Assembly: GCA_014729675.1 (NCBI GenBank)
Contig: WJJM01000016.1
Span: 1-41,855, forward strand
Origin: Candidatus Woesearchaeota archaeon
GTDB lineage: Archaea > Nanobdellota > Nanobdellia > Woesearchaeales > WJKL01
Direction of reading: 5' to 3'
Length of the DNA: 41,855 nt
The notes beneath the pieces were generated by a model. It saw only the letters and a program-made list of their open reading frames with translations, did no database searches and was not told where the DNA came from. Shown here piece by piece: positions 15,281 through 22,534 of this stretch (its first letter is position 1; every line of letters begins with the position of its first letter). The translations under genes and the position numbers were made by a program.

Positions 15281-16084
15281 ATGACATATCAAAATAACTG
15301 CGGATATTGCAGCGGATCTGGAATAGTTTACAGTTCTGGATTAGAGTCTATTGTGGGAGATTATTCAGGCAAGACAGATGATATATCTTATATGATAGAA
15401 GCAGCTGAAAGGCCATCTATGGAATATACTGGAAGAGATATATCAGAAAAGTTTGATGCTTATAAAGATGATAATTATGCAATGCCTATGCAAAAAGGAG
15501 TTTCAATAACTTACAGGCCAGCTGTTGACAATTTTCTGGCTGATGTAAGGACAAACATCTTTGTAGGAGATGCAGCTGAGATAAAAGATATTATCTATGA
15601 AGCTTTTGAAAGAACAACAGGATTGAAGTTTCCAAGGGATGTTATAGTCAACATCATTTCAGAGGAAAAGCTTAAGAAAATACATTCAAGGTTTTGCGGA
15701 GAATGGACAGATGGTATACAGGGGTTTGCTATAAACAGAAAGGACACATCCAGGGTATCAGAAGTGTTTGTAAAAAAAGGAGAGCTGGCAAAGACAATGC
15801 TTACATTAGGGCATGAGCTGGGCCATGTGTTGACAGGTAAATTAGACAAGGCTGTAGATGAAGAAGCTAAAGCATTTGCATTTTCGATGGCATGGATGAA
15901 AGCTATCAAAGAAGAGAATATAGGAAACTTAAGCACTGTTATCAGATTAGATAAGCCTGCTATGAATGGCTTGCATAACAAGGCTTTGGATTTTGTTTTG
16001 GGAATGTTAAGAAGAGGAAAAGAAGCGTTTGATGTTTATCTTGAACTGGTAAAAAGAATACTGGAGGTCGATAAATATGTATGA
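15281..16084 (+). CDS. zincin-like metallopeptidase
   Basis: 267 residues with a zinc-protease signature LGHELGHVLTG (HELGH at about 178-182) followed twelve residues later by DEEAKAFAF, whose Glu is the likely third zinc ligand as in gluzincin-type families. The N-terminus is unusual: NCGYCSGSG fits the CxxCxGxG zinc-knuckle pattern, then about 60 residues of low predicted order. There is no signal peptide, so a cytosolic action is likely. The next gene overlaps by 8 nt and encodes a Gly/Ser/Lys/Tyr-rich peptide that could be a substrate or partner. The exact peptidase family is not recognised. Confidence 0.75.
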   Translation: MTYQNNCGYCSGSGIVYSSGLESIVGDYSGKTDDISYMIEAAERPSMEYTGRDISEKFDAYKDDNYAMPMQKGVSITYRPAVDNFLADVRTNIFVGDAAEIKDIIYEAFERTTGLKFPRDVIVNIISEEKLKKIHSRFCGEWTDGIQGFAINRKDTSRVSEVFVKKGELAKTMLTLGHELGHVLTGKLDKAVDEEAKAFAFSMAWMKAIKEENIGNLSTVIRLDKPAMNGLHNKALDFVLGMLRRGKEAFDVYLELVKRILEVDKYV

Positions 16085-16523
16085 AACAAATACAGCTGAG
16101 AAAGAGCTTGAGGAGATGCTCAGGAAGATGAAAGAATATTCAAAAATGGCTGCAGGCTGCCTGCCTAATTCTCAGTATATAGGGGCTCCTATGAACTTCA
16201 ACTGGATGGACAGCACTAAGCTAAGATATAATCCTCTTGAAAGCTCTGTGAAAAGCCTGTATAAGGATGGAACTAGATTAGGTGAAAGCTATGGGCTTAA
16301 GAATAAATCTATGATGGACAGCTATGGAAAAGCAGACAAGACTTTGAGTTCATTGTATGGTGGAAAGAACAGCATCTATAGCTATGGAAAAAGTCTAGGA
16401 AAAGGCTATTCTGCTGGAGGAAGCTCTGGAAAAGCTGGCTATTCATCTGGGAAAGGCTATAGCAGTGGAAAAGGCGGAAGCTCTTCAGGAAGTTCAGGTT
16501 CAGGTGGAAGTTCTGGAAAGTAA
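16077..16523 (+). CDS. low-complexity Gly/Ser/Lys/Tyr-rich protein
   Basis: 148 residues. The N-terminal third (ELEEMLRKMKEYSKMAAGCL) is helical; from about residue 60 the chain becomes repetitive with SYGK-like units (LGESYGLK, MMDSYGK, LYGGK, YSYGKSLGKGYS) and ends in Gly/Ser/Lys repeats (SSGKGYSSGKGGSS). The ATG at 16077 overlaps the peptidase gene and has its own perfect GGAGGT (16063-16068), so strong independent initiation is expected. There is no signal peptide. The Lys-Tyr-Gly-Ser composition resembles self-assembling or cross-linked peptides, but no family is recognised. A T-rich terminator follows. Confidence 0.7.
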   Translation: MYETNTAEKELEEMLRKMKEYSKMAAGCLPNSQYIGAPMNFNWMDSTKLRYNPLESSVKSLYKDGTRLGESYGLKNKSMMDSYGKADKTLSSLYGGKNSIYSYGKSLGKGYSAGGSSGKAGYSSGKGYSSGKGGSSSGSSGSGGSSGK

Positions 16524-16542
16524 TTTTTTTTATTTTATCCTT
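16524..16542 (+). terminator. T-run terminator after the Gly/Ser-rich gene
   Basis: TTTTTTTTATTTTATCC immediately after the stop codon is a typical archaeal U-tract terminator. Confidence 0.5.
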
Positions 16543-16695
16543 TTACATCTGTGTTGAACCAGATATTGTAGAGAAAGATGCAGGTAATTTCTTTACTCCT
16601 GTAAAATGTGTTGAACTTACTCCAACAGTATCTTTTAAGCAGGATATGCCTGTTTCTGTGTTCGGGATTATGAATAAGCTGTTGAACCATACCAT
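16543..16695 (-). CDS. possible small gene downstream of the GAF-like gene, 50 aa
   Basis: The minus strand carries an open frame whose ATG (16693-16695) lies 2 nt after the stop of the GAF-like gene, the tight spacing typical of this genome's operons. It encodes 50 residues (MVWFNSLFIIPNTETG, then STHFTGVKKLPASF). The opposite strand is also open across 16553-16690 with a protein-like reading (VEPDIVEKDAGNFFTPVK), so either frame, or a decayed gene, could explain the stretch. No family is recognised. Confidence 0.35.
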   Translation of the reverse strand: MVWFNSLFIIPNTETGISCLKDTVGVSSTHFTGVKKLPASFSTISGSTQM

Positions 16696-16697
16696 TT

Positions 16698-17456
16698 TCA
16701 GTCAAAAAGTTTTTTTATGTCTTTGTGCATGTTGTCTTTTTCTTCTTTGTAAAGGTCTGCTTTGTTGAATATTGCAGTATCTCCTTTTATGTTTTCAGTC
16801 TTTTTTCTTTCAAGATAATCATGCTTACACTGCTCAAATCTTTTCTGGATAACTTTATCCAGTATTCCGTTCATGTTTCTCATTATCTCTGCAAGATGGT
16901 CAGCAGCTCTTTCTGCATATTTGTTGCAGTATCCTGTATCGTGTTTAGATGAGTGATAATTAAGTATTCCAAATACCTGTTTTTTGTTATCTTCTATCCT
17001 GTTTATGAAATAATTGGATTTTTTGTTATAATTTCCGAGTTCTGCAAATTCTTCTTCATCAGGATTGTCTGATCTTAAGTTTTCTTTCTTTAAAGCATGA
17101 GACATCCTGTATTTTTGTTCTGTATCATGTTCAGGGTCTATAACTTTCTTAAGCTTGTTCTTGCCTGTGTTGTCTGAGTAATGCACAAGAATCCCTGTTT
17201 TTTCTTTGCCTGAGGTGTAATGCAGATATAGGGAAGAGCTGGCTCCAAATAAATCAGCCATCTGATTTACTGCAATATCTACTGCCTTGTTGAAAATCTC
17301 TTCTCTTTGCTCTTTTTGAGTGTATTTTATATTTTCAGCTATCGCCTTGAGGCTCTCAAAATCATCAGTTTTTGTTTCATCATATTTATCAACAAGATTA
17401 CCTAGCTTAGAGTCAGGCTTTTTTTTCAATATCCTTGTCAGGCTTTCAAATACCAT
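16698..17456 (-). CDS. GAF-like sensory protein
   Basis: 252 residues. The middle (about 49-195) has a GAF-like layout: helix EEIFNKAVDIAVNQMADLFG, strands SSLYLHYT and TGILVHYSDN, a strand YFINRIED, KKQVFGILNYHSS, and a closing helix YAERAADHLAEIMRNM. The N-terminus is a charged helical region and the C-terminus a Lys/Glu-rich tail. GAF domains bind small ligands or proteins; no output domain is fused, so it may be a receiver protein. The assignment is by eye. Minus-strand TTTAAATACTG (about 17482-17491) is a leaderless promoter, and a 15-bp direct repeat lies beyond it. Confidence 0.55.
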   Translation of the reverse strand: MVFESLTRILKKKPDSKLGNLVDKYDETKTDDFESLKAIAENIKYTQKEQREEIFNKAVDIAVNQMADLFGASSSLYLHYTSGKEKTGILVHYSDNTGKNKLKKVIDPEHDTEQKYRMSHALKKENLRSDNPDEEEFAELGNYNKKSNYFINRIEDNKKQVFGILNYHSSKHDTGYCNKYAERAADHLAEIMRNMNGILDKVIQKRFEQCKHDYLERKKTENIKGDTAIFNKADLYKEEKDNMHKDIKKLFD

Positions 17457-17502
17457 TTTACCTTAGATAATATATATTAACAGTATTTAAAGCTTATGTT
17501 TT

Positions 17503-17563
17503 GTAATCACTTAAAAGAGACAATATAAAACGAAAGTTTTATATATTAGTAATCACTTAAAAG
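17503..17563 (+). promoter_or_regulatory. divergent promoter region with a 15-bp direct repeat
   Basis: GTAATCACTTAAAAG occurs at 17503-17517 and 17549-17563, 46 bp apart. The second copy lies between the plus-strand TATA (TTTATATA, 17538-17545) and the ATG at 17569; the first sits just upstream of the minus-strand TATA of the GAF-like gene. The placement suggests a shared operator for both genes. Confidence 0.5.
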
Positions 17564-17568
17564 TAGTC

Positions 17569-18348
17569 ATGACAGATGCTATAAAGAGATTCAGGAGATA
17601 CAGCATGGATAATCTTCCTAAAAAAGATCTTGTCTGGCTTGCAAGGACGCATTTTTCCAAGAAAGCTGATTCTGATGTGACTGATGATAATCTTGTTGAG
17701 CTATTGAAGGACAAGAGAACATTGAAGCAGATAGCTTATGGAGAAAAAGCCCTTAATGCTGTGCTTGGTGATGAAGAGTCAAGCAAAGAGATATCCCCTT
17801 ATCTTATGTTTTCTATATTATACAACAAAGTGGTTGAAAGATTTGGATTCAGGATAGATGAGAGTTCATGGTTCGGGGAGAACACCTATAGTCTTCTTGT
17901 GGGAAGTGAAGAAGAGAAAGAGAACAACCTGCTCAAGAAAGAAGGTTTCAAGGATTACCTTATCAATGTTCTGATAAGCTATTCAAATAAAGGATTCAAG
18001 CAGAAATATTTCATAGACATGCTTAAGGAAAAGCAGAGAGGCCATGCTTTTGAAAAGTTTCAGAAAGACATTGAGATAGGCAATTATGCGCTTTTTATGG
18101 TAAGCCAGTTCAGCAAGCATATAGAATACAGGAACAAGTACAAGAAAAGAGTTGGCATAGAATATTATGGGGATATGGGGAAGGCTGGATTTGAAAGCGC
18201 TTCAAGAGCAGTATTTCCAAAAGATGATGATAAGAATATGTTCAGGAAACTTTCAAGATCATTTGATACTGCTGTCCAGAGCCTTAAGACTATGAAAGAG
18301 AAGTATTTTCGTGAAACTCCTAACTCTTTGATATTAGGTGAAAATTAA
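17569..18348 (+). CDS. hypothetical protein, 259 aa
   Basis: Not recognised. A highly charged, helical protein starting AIKRFRRYSMDNLPKKDL, with LVELLKDKRTLKQIAYGEK, a central FGFRIDESSWFGENTYSLL strand region and a basic C-terminal half (YRNKYKKRVGIEYYGDMG). There are no cysteines, membrane segments or signal peptide. It is leaderless (TATA 17538-17545). It is followed one base later by a second unrecognised gene and is divergent from the GAF-like gene, with which it shares a repeat-bearing promoter region, so the two sides may respond to the same regulator. Confidence 0.65.
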   Translation: MTDAIKRFRRYSMDNLPKKDLVWLARTHFSKKADSDVTDDNLVELLKDKRTLKQIAYGEKALNAVLGDEESSKEISPYLMFSILYNKVVERFGFRIDESSWFGENTYSLLVGSEEEKENNLLKKEGFKDYLINVLISYSNKGFKQKYFIDMLKEKQRGHAFEKFQKDIEIGNYALFMVSQFSKHIEYRNKYKKRVGIEYYGDMGKAGFESASRAVFPKDDDKNMFRKLSRSFDTAVQSLKTMKEKYFRETPNSLILGEN

Positions 18349-18349
18349 G

Positions 18350-19009
18350 ATGCAGCTTCTTAATAATATAAAGAATATGATCGAAACCTGTTATAAGGTA
18401 GATTCAGGCATTGATGATATCTCTGATTTTATCATAGGAGATGATAAGCTGGACAATCTAAAACCTTTAGCCATAAACAAGGTGGATACTTACAGCGGTG
18501 AAGCTTCAGTGCTGTCTAATTTTGATGTTGAAAAACCTCTGCTTTCAATATATCTCTCTGATCCTTTGCAGAAAAGGATAAGGCAAAGGCCGCTTAAGCT
18601 TGAAGACATAGAGACAGTCTCTGAAGAGATAGACCATGCTGTATTTATCGCATATTCTCTTGACTATAAAAAGCCCATGAGCCTTATGGAGATAGAGCTT
18701 CAGGGAAACATAACAAAATATCTTATGATGAAGGCTGTGGTGGCTGGAGAAGAAGGGACTTTTCCAGGTATAAGAAAAAGCCTTGAAAGGCAGATATACA
18801 ACAATATATTTAGAGCCAGATTCAATGAGAAGGATCCTGAGATAAACCAAAGATATGAAAATGCAAAGAAGCTTGCAAGAGGATTTATAGATAAGTTTAA
18901 AAAAATAGATGAGCCTTATGAAAGAAAGACAGCATTAAGAGAATTCTATAGGTTAAGCCCCTGGCAGAAAGTAGAGAAGATAAAATCTGAGACAGGGATA
19001 ACTCTCTGA
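18350..19009 (+). CDS. hypothetical protein, 219 aa
   Basis: Not recognised. The ATG at 18350, one base after the upstream stop, matches the TAAG-ATG junction seen at 8015 and 26061; an overlapping GTG at 18338 is the alternative. The middle has a helix-rich block EDIETVSEEIDHAVFIAYSL followed by SLMEIELQGNITKYLMMK, and the C-terminus is a helical basic region (RKTALREFYRLSPWQKVEKI). Its stop abuts the stop of the convergent gene. It is presumably cotranscribed with the gene at 17569. Confidence 0.62.
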   Translation: MQLLNNIKNMIETCYKVDSGIDDISDFIIGDDKLDNLKPLAINKVDTYSGEASVLSNFDVEKPLLSIYLSDPLQKRIRQRPLKLEDIETVSEEIDHAVFIAYSLDYKKPMSLMEIELQGNITKYLMMKAVVAGEEGTFPGIRKSLERQIYNNIFRARFNEKDPEINQRYENAKKLARGFIDKFKKIDEPYERKTALREFYRLSPWQKVEKIKSETGITL

Positions 19010-19456
19010 TCATGCAGGTATACTGAACAATGTTCCCTTTTCACCCCTATATTTTATTGCTAATGGTTCTTCCAGAGTGAAACTATATTTTAGACTGCCA
19101 AGTTGCGTATAGAACATGGCCTTTATCTCATTAAGGCAGTATTCTTTTCCTTTTTCTGAAAGCCTGTCTATCCTTGATCTTTCATCTATCAATATATGGG
19201 CAAGATTGCCTTCATCAGATCTTAGCTGTTCATCAGGTCTTTTCCTGAAAACAGAGGCTATAGAATCTGAAAGGACATTGCCTGCTTTTCTGCATACTTT
19301 TATCCTTTTGTTGTAATCTGCATCTATGTCAAGTTTGCATTCAGCTATTACATAAGGAGCTATAATTTCCTGCTTAAGATATTTAAGGTCTTTTTTGAAC
19401 TCCCATCGCTCTTTTTTTCTTTGCTGTTTTATCAAGCTCTTTATATATGGATGCAC
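19010..19456 (-). CDS. hypothetical protein, 148 aa
   Basis: Not recognised. A basic N-terminal helical half (LIKQQRKKERWEFKKDLKYL) leads into a mixed region (VIAECKLDIDADYNKRIKVC, LAHILIDERSRIDRLSEKG) and ends with strands (LKYSFTLEEPLAIKYRGEKG). It starts 9 nt downstream of the end of the Fis-type HTH gene on the same strand and may form an operon with it and the MNT/HEPN pair further upstream. The tail-to-tail junction with the gene at 18350 has no gap. Confidence 0.6.
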   Translation of the reverse strand: MHPYIKSLIKQQRKKERWEFKKDLKYLKQEIIAPYVIAECKLDIDADYNKRIKVCRKAGNVLSDSIASVFRKRPDEQLRSDEGNLAHILIDERSRIDRLSEKGKEYCLNEIKAMFYTQLGSLKYSFTLEEPLAIKYRGEKGTLFSIPA

Positions 19457-19465
19457 ATTTTTAGC

Positions 19466-20125
19466 TTATATCTTTTTATTTAAAAGATTATGTTTTTTTA
19501 GCTTTCTGTGAAGGGTTTCATATCTTAATCTGATATTCCTTGAGGTTTTAGCTATTGTCTTGTATTTTTTTAATGCTTTTTTAAGATAAGCTTTTTCAAA
19601 CTCGTGTTCTGCTTCCTTCCATGTCATCTCTAAAGCAGGAAGTTCTTTTATTATGTCTCCGCTTAGCTGGCTCACATTTTCATACATTTTCTGGAGTTTT
19701 TTTGGCCTTATGATATACCTATAATCGTCAAATGTTTCCCTGAGTATAGAATCTACTGCTTCTTTCTGATAATAATCTGTCTTAAGCATATCTTTTCTTG
19801 TCTTGTTTATGTTTATCCCTAATGATTTTACATCCCTGTGGATGGACCTTCTGTTAAGTCCTGTTATCCTTGCTACTGAGCTTATGTTTCCATAATGTGA
19901 CTGCAGCAGCCTTGTAAGAAACTCTTTCTTGAAAAGCTTTTTTGCTGTCTTAAAATGAACTGACACATCTATCTCATAGCTTATCAGAGGGTTGTTCTCT
20001 ATCCTGTCTGATATGTCCTCAGAGATCTCTGAAACAGTTATCCCCAGAAACCTGTGCATAGCACTGCCTATCATAGGCTCTACTTTTTTCTTCAGGACAT
20101 TGTCTAAAGTTTCTTTTTCTGTCAT
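19466..20125 (-). CDS. protein with two Fis-type helix-turn-helix domains
   Basis: 219 residues with two separate Fis-type HTH units: about 67-104 (KEFLTRLLQSHYGNISSVAR followed by ITGLNRRSIHRDVKSLGI) and about 175-215 (EFEKAYLKKALKKYKTIAKT, then RNIRLRYETLHRKLKKH). This HTH is typical of the C-terminus of bacterial NtrC-type activators, but no AAA+ domain is present here. The N-terminus (EKETLDNVLKKKVEPMIGSA) is helical and unassigned. The second HTH is more degenerate. It is probably a DNA-binding regulator or DNA-bending protein. It lies 29 nt downstream of the HEPN gene on the same strand. Confidence 0.72.
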   Translation of the reverse strand: MTEKETLDNVLKKKVEPMIGSAMHRFLGITVSEISEDISDRIENNPLISYEIDVSVHFKTAKKLFKKEFLTRLLQSHYGNISSVARITGLNRRSIHRDVKSLGININKTRKDMLKTDYYQKEAVDSILRETFDDYRYIIRPKKLQKMYENVSQLSGDIIKELPALEMTWKEAEHEFEKAYLKKALKKYKTIAKTSRNIRLRYETLHRKLKKHNLLNKKI

Positions 20126-20154
20126 TTTATATCTTCTTTACTATATCCTTCATC

Positions 20155-20547
20155 TTATTGTTGAATCCTTCTGATATCCAAAAGATACTGGGCTGACTCT
20201 TTTGAGTATGAGTAATGATAATCTGCATCTTCTCTTGCAGAGACTGCTGCTCTGAAATCATTAATATATACTGTTTCTAATTTACCCTTATTGTTCAGAT
20301 CTTCCAGGACAACATTTATTGCAAAATGCCTTCTTTCCTTAAATCCAAGTTTAAACAAAACTGCCCTGGCTGAGTGAAACATAGAATAATAGCACTTAAC
20401 GATACACCATTTGAAATCTTCATCTTCAAATGCTCTTTCAGAACTTTCAATGTCATAATCAGATTCGGAAAATTCCTTTGTAACTAGTTTTTCATCAGGT
20501 TCTATCTTTTCCAATATCCTCTTTTCAATCGCTTGTTTTATATTCAT
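20155..20547 (-). CDS. HEPN-domain protein, toxin-like
   Basis: A 130-residue HEPN protein recognised by the helix KWCIVKCYYSMFHSARAVLF with FKERRHFAINVVLED, and the C-terminal motif AREDADYHYSYSKES, where R-x5-H fits the HEPN catalytic Rx4-6H signature. It is thus potentially an active RNase, unlike the HEPN at 3336. It is the downstream partner of the HTH-MNT gene (4-nt ATGA overlap), giving the usual antitoxin-then-toxin order with translational coupling. A Fis-type HTH gene follows on the same strand. Confidence 0.88.
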   Translation of the reverse strand: MNIKQAIEKRILEKIEPDEKLVTKEFSESDYDIESSERAFEDEDFKWCIVKCYYSMFHSARAVLFKLGFKERRHFAINVVLEDLNNKGKLETVYINDFRAAVSAREDADYHYSYSKESAQYLLDIRRIQQ

Positions 20548-21074
20548 CTTATAGCTATTTTGTCTTTTTCAACTCTTTGGTAAAAAGAAGGGTCTTTTCT
20601 GGCAAGTTGCGACCATTCTATGTGATTAAATATCTTAAAGCTTATCTTGCGGCCTAGTTTTTTTGACAGCTTATCTATAGTTTCGATTACATCACCTCTG
20701 CTCAATTTTCCTATAAATATCAGGTCTATATCACTATCTTCCAGGTCTTCTCCTCTTGCAGCACTTCCGTATAGATATATCTCTGCATCGATATCCTTGA
20801 GAGGTCTTAATTTTAGAAGTGTATCAAGTATCTTGACTTGTTTTACTATGTTATTTTGCATGTTTAGGCTGTATATATTGGATGTCCCTATCTTTTTTAT
20901 GTTTAATATATTTGATTTTACCAGTTGTCTTATCCATCTGATCAAAGTAGTTTTTGATATTTTTAATGCTTTTTTTATCTCTGTCTGAGAGACTTTTTCT
21001 GAAGGATTATCTAAAAAAAACTCAAATATCTTTATCATTTCTTTATTTCCTAATAGTTCACTTATCTGTACCAT
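20544..21074 (-). CDS. HTH-MNT nucleotidyltransferase, antitoxin-like
   Basis: 176 residues. The N-terminal winged-helix domain (VSQTEIKKALKISKTTLIRW, LVKSNILNIKK) is followed by a minimal nucleotidyltransferase with a textbook signature: YLYGSAARGEDLEDSDIDLI. The MNT fold is complete and should be active, AMPylating the HEPN partner by analogy with MntA/HepT. The ATG at 21074 has a minus-strand TATA 30-40 nt upstream and is leaderless. Two TTGGT(T)CA repeats sit between TATA and start, a plausible operator for its HTH. It is the same architecture as the pair at 2776 but clearly diverged in sequence. Confidence 0.88.
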   Translation of the reverse strand: MVQISELLGNKEMIKIFEFFLDNPSEKVSQTEIKKALKISKTTLIRWIRQLVKSNILNIKKIGTSNIYSLNMQNNIVKQVKILDTLLKLRPLKDIDAEIYLYGSAARGEDLEDSDIDLIFIGKLSRGDVIETIDKLSKKLGRKISFKIFNHIEWSQLARKDPSFYQRVEKDKIAIR

Positions 21075-21114
21075 TTGGTCAATATTAATATACTAATTGG
21101 TTCATTTATATAAA
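21075..21114 (-). promoter_or_regulatory. promoter of the second MNT/HEPN operon with a repeated site
   Basis: On the plus strand TTGGTCA (21075-21081) and TTGGTTCA (21097-21104) are 22 bp apart, two helical turns. The TATA element is at 21104-21114 (minus strand TTTATATAAAT). The repeats lie between TATA and the start codon, where binding of the HTH would block transcription. Confidence 0.4.
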
Positions 21115-21187
21115 CCTTTTTATTTTTTTAAGTTATATGATAAAAATGTCTCGGTTATTTAAAAAGGTTATGGTTGAGAAATCAGAA

Positions 21188-21685
21188 TCATCTAACAGCA
21201 AAATTTAACTTTTTCTTATTTACTTCATAAATTTTCAATGCATATTCAGCAGCCTTCTGTCCAAGATTAAGATTATTGTTGTAGCGTCTCTTGTTTGGAA
21301 GTTTTGGAGAGAATAATCTTTTAAAGAAGTTTATCTTTTTTCTTTCTACATATCTTTCGATCAGTTTCCATCTTGCTTCATTGATGTTGTGTGCCAGAAT
21401 ATGTTCAGGATCTCTTCTTTCAGAGATATGGCTTATGCATGTCTTGTAGAGCCTTCCTGTGAATTGGCCTAATGTAAGATCAACTCCTTGTCCTAAAACT
21501 GATTCCTTCTTTTCATTGCTGTCAAAATTAAGTTTTATATCCAAAGAATCATCTTTTTGATCATGAGAATAGTCAAGATAATAAGGAAAATCTCCTACAG
21601 GACAGTTAAGAGGAAGCATTATTTCTTTCTTTTCAAAATTTATATCTGCTTCTTTTGCACATTTGATAGAATATCTTTGGTTCAT
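21188..21685 (-). CDS. hypothetical protein, 165 aa
   Basis: Not recognised. The start ATG at 21685 is chosen because TTTTAAAAC lies about 30 nt upstream; the frame stays open to 21871, but that extension would run over the psmB promoter and start and reads as non-protein-like (MFFFFHF). Features: strand-rich middle (FDSNEKKESVLGQGVDLTLG), then helices and a basic C-terminal end (KKINFFKRLFSPKLPNKRRY, QKAAEYALKIYEVNKKKLNF). A CISHISERRDPEHILAHNIN stretch contains several His but no known motif. Confidence 0.55.
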   Translation of the reverse strand: MNQRYSIKCAKEADINFEKKEIMLPLNCPVGDFPYYLDYSHDQKDDSLDIKLNFDSNEKKESVLGQGVDLTLGQFTGRLYKTCISHISERRDPEHILAHNINEARWKLIERYVERKKINFFKRLFSPKLPNKRRYNNNLNLGQKAAEYALKIYEVNKKKLNFAVR

Positions 21686-21838
21686 ATCAAAAAAGAGAGT
21701 ATAATTTGTTTTAAAATGTTTTCTTTTTTTGGGGCTAAGAATATTTTTTTTCAAGAGATTATATAAAAAACAAAAGCTTTTTAAACTAGTTATCCCTACC
21801 CCTGATATAACCTTAATTCTTAAGGATGATTCTGAATG

Positions 21839-21845
21839 GGTGATC
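21839..21845 (+). promoter_or_regulatory. Shine-Dalgarno site of psmB
   Basis: GGTGATC lies 8-9 nt before the ATG at 21854 and matches the 3' half of the archaeal GGAGGTGATC consensus. With a TTTTTAAAC element near 21778-21786, psmB has a real leader. Confidence 0.5.
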
Positions 21846-21853
21846 GATAAAAA

Positions 21854-22501
21854 ATGGAAGAAGAAAAACAAATCAAGACAGGTACAACAACTTTAGGATT
21901 GGTCTGCAAAGATGGAATTGTGTTAGCTGCAGACAAGAGAGCAACAGCAGGATATCTTATAGCAGCAAAGAAAGTAGACAAGGTACTAAAGATAACAGAT
22001 GATATAGCTGTAACAATAGCAGGAACAGTTTCTGATATACAGCTTTTGACAAAGCTGATAAAAGCAGAACTTAAATTGAAAGAACTAAAGACAGGAAAGG
22101 TAAATACTGTAAAAGAAGCAACCAATCTGTTAGCAGGAATAGTATATAATAATATAAGAAAGTTCAGCGTGATCCCTGGAATCAGCCATTTTATCGTTGG
22201 AGGAAGGGATGCAAAAGGATACCATATATATGATCTAAGCCCTGACGGAGCGATAACTGAGATAGATGATTATGTAAGTTCAGGTTCAGGAAGTATATTA
22301 GTGTATGGGCTTTTGGAAACAGTATACAAGAAAGACATGGAGACAAAAGAAGGCATCAAGCTGGCTGTTAAGGGAATAAATGCAGCTATGCAGAGGGATG
22401 TCGCTTCTGGAAACGGAATAAATGTCTTCACTGTAACTGACAAAGGTGTTAAAGAAGTAATGAAACAGGAAGTTGAGATGAAACTTGATATTCCTAAATA
22501 G
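21854..22501 (+). CDS. psmB: 20S proteasome beta subunit
   Basis: The catalytic subunit of the archaeal proteasome, degrading unfolded proteins inside the alpha7-beta7-beta7-alpha7 barrel. A short propeptide (MEEEKQIKTG) precedes the nucleophile Thr at position 11 (cleavage site G-TTTLG). Active-site Asp (VLAADKRAT) and Lys (DKVLKIT) are in place, as is the late SGSGSILVYGLLE segment and the Asp/Ser region RDVASGNGINV. 215 residues is the normal length. The gene encoding aCPSF1/FttA follows 33 nt later on the same strand and may be cotranscribed. No alpha subunit is in the window. Confidence 0.97.
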   Translation: MEEEKQIKTGTTTLGLVCKDGIVLAADKRATAGYLIAAKKVDKVLKITDDIAVTIAGTVSDIQLLTKLIKAELKLKELKTGKVNTVKEATNLLAGIVYNNIRKFSVIPGISHFIVGGRDAKGYHIYDLSPDGAITEIDDYVSSGSGSILVYGLLETVYKKDMETKEGIKLAVKGINAAMQRDVASGNGINVFTVTDKGVKEVMKQEVEMKLDIPK

Positions 22502-22534
22502 AGTTTTATTTTAGCTTAAAATTCTTTGAGAAGA

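Noticed and set aside
21686-21871. N-terminal extension of the 21188 gene to 21871
   Set aside because: It would cross the psmB start and leader and reads as low-complexity Phe-rich sequence; a TATA-like box supports the start at 21685.
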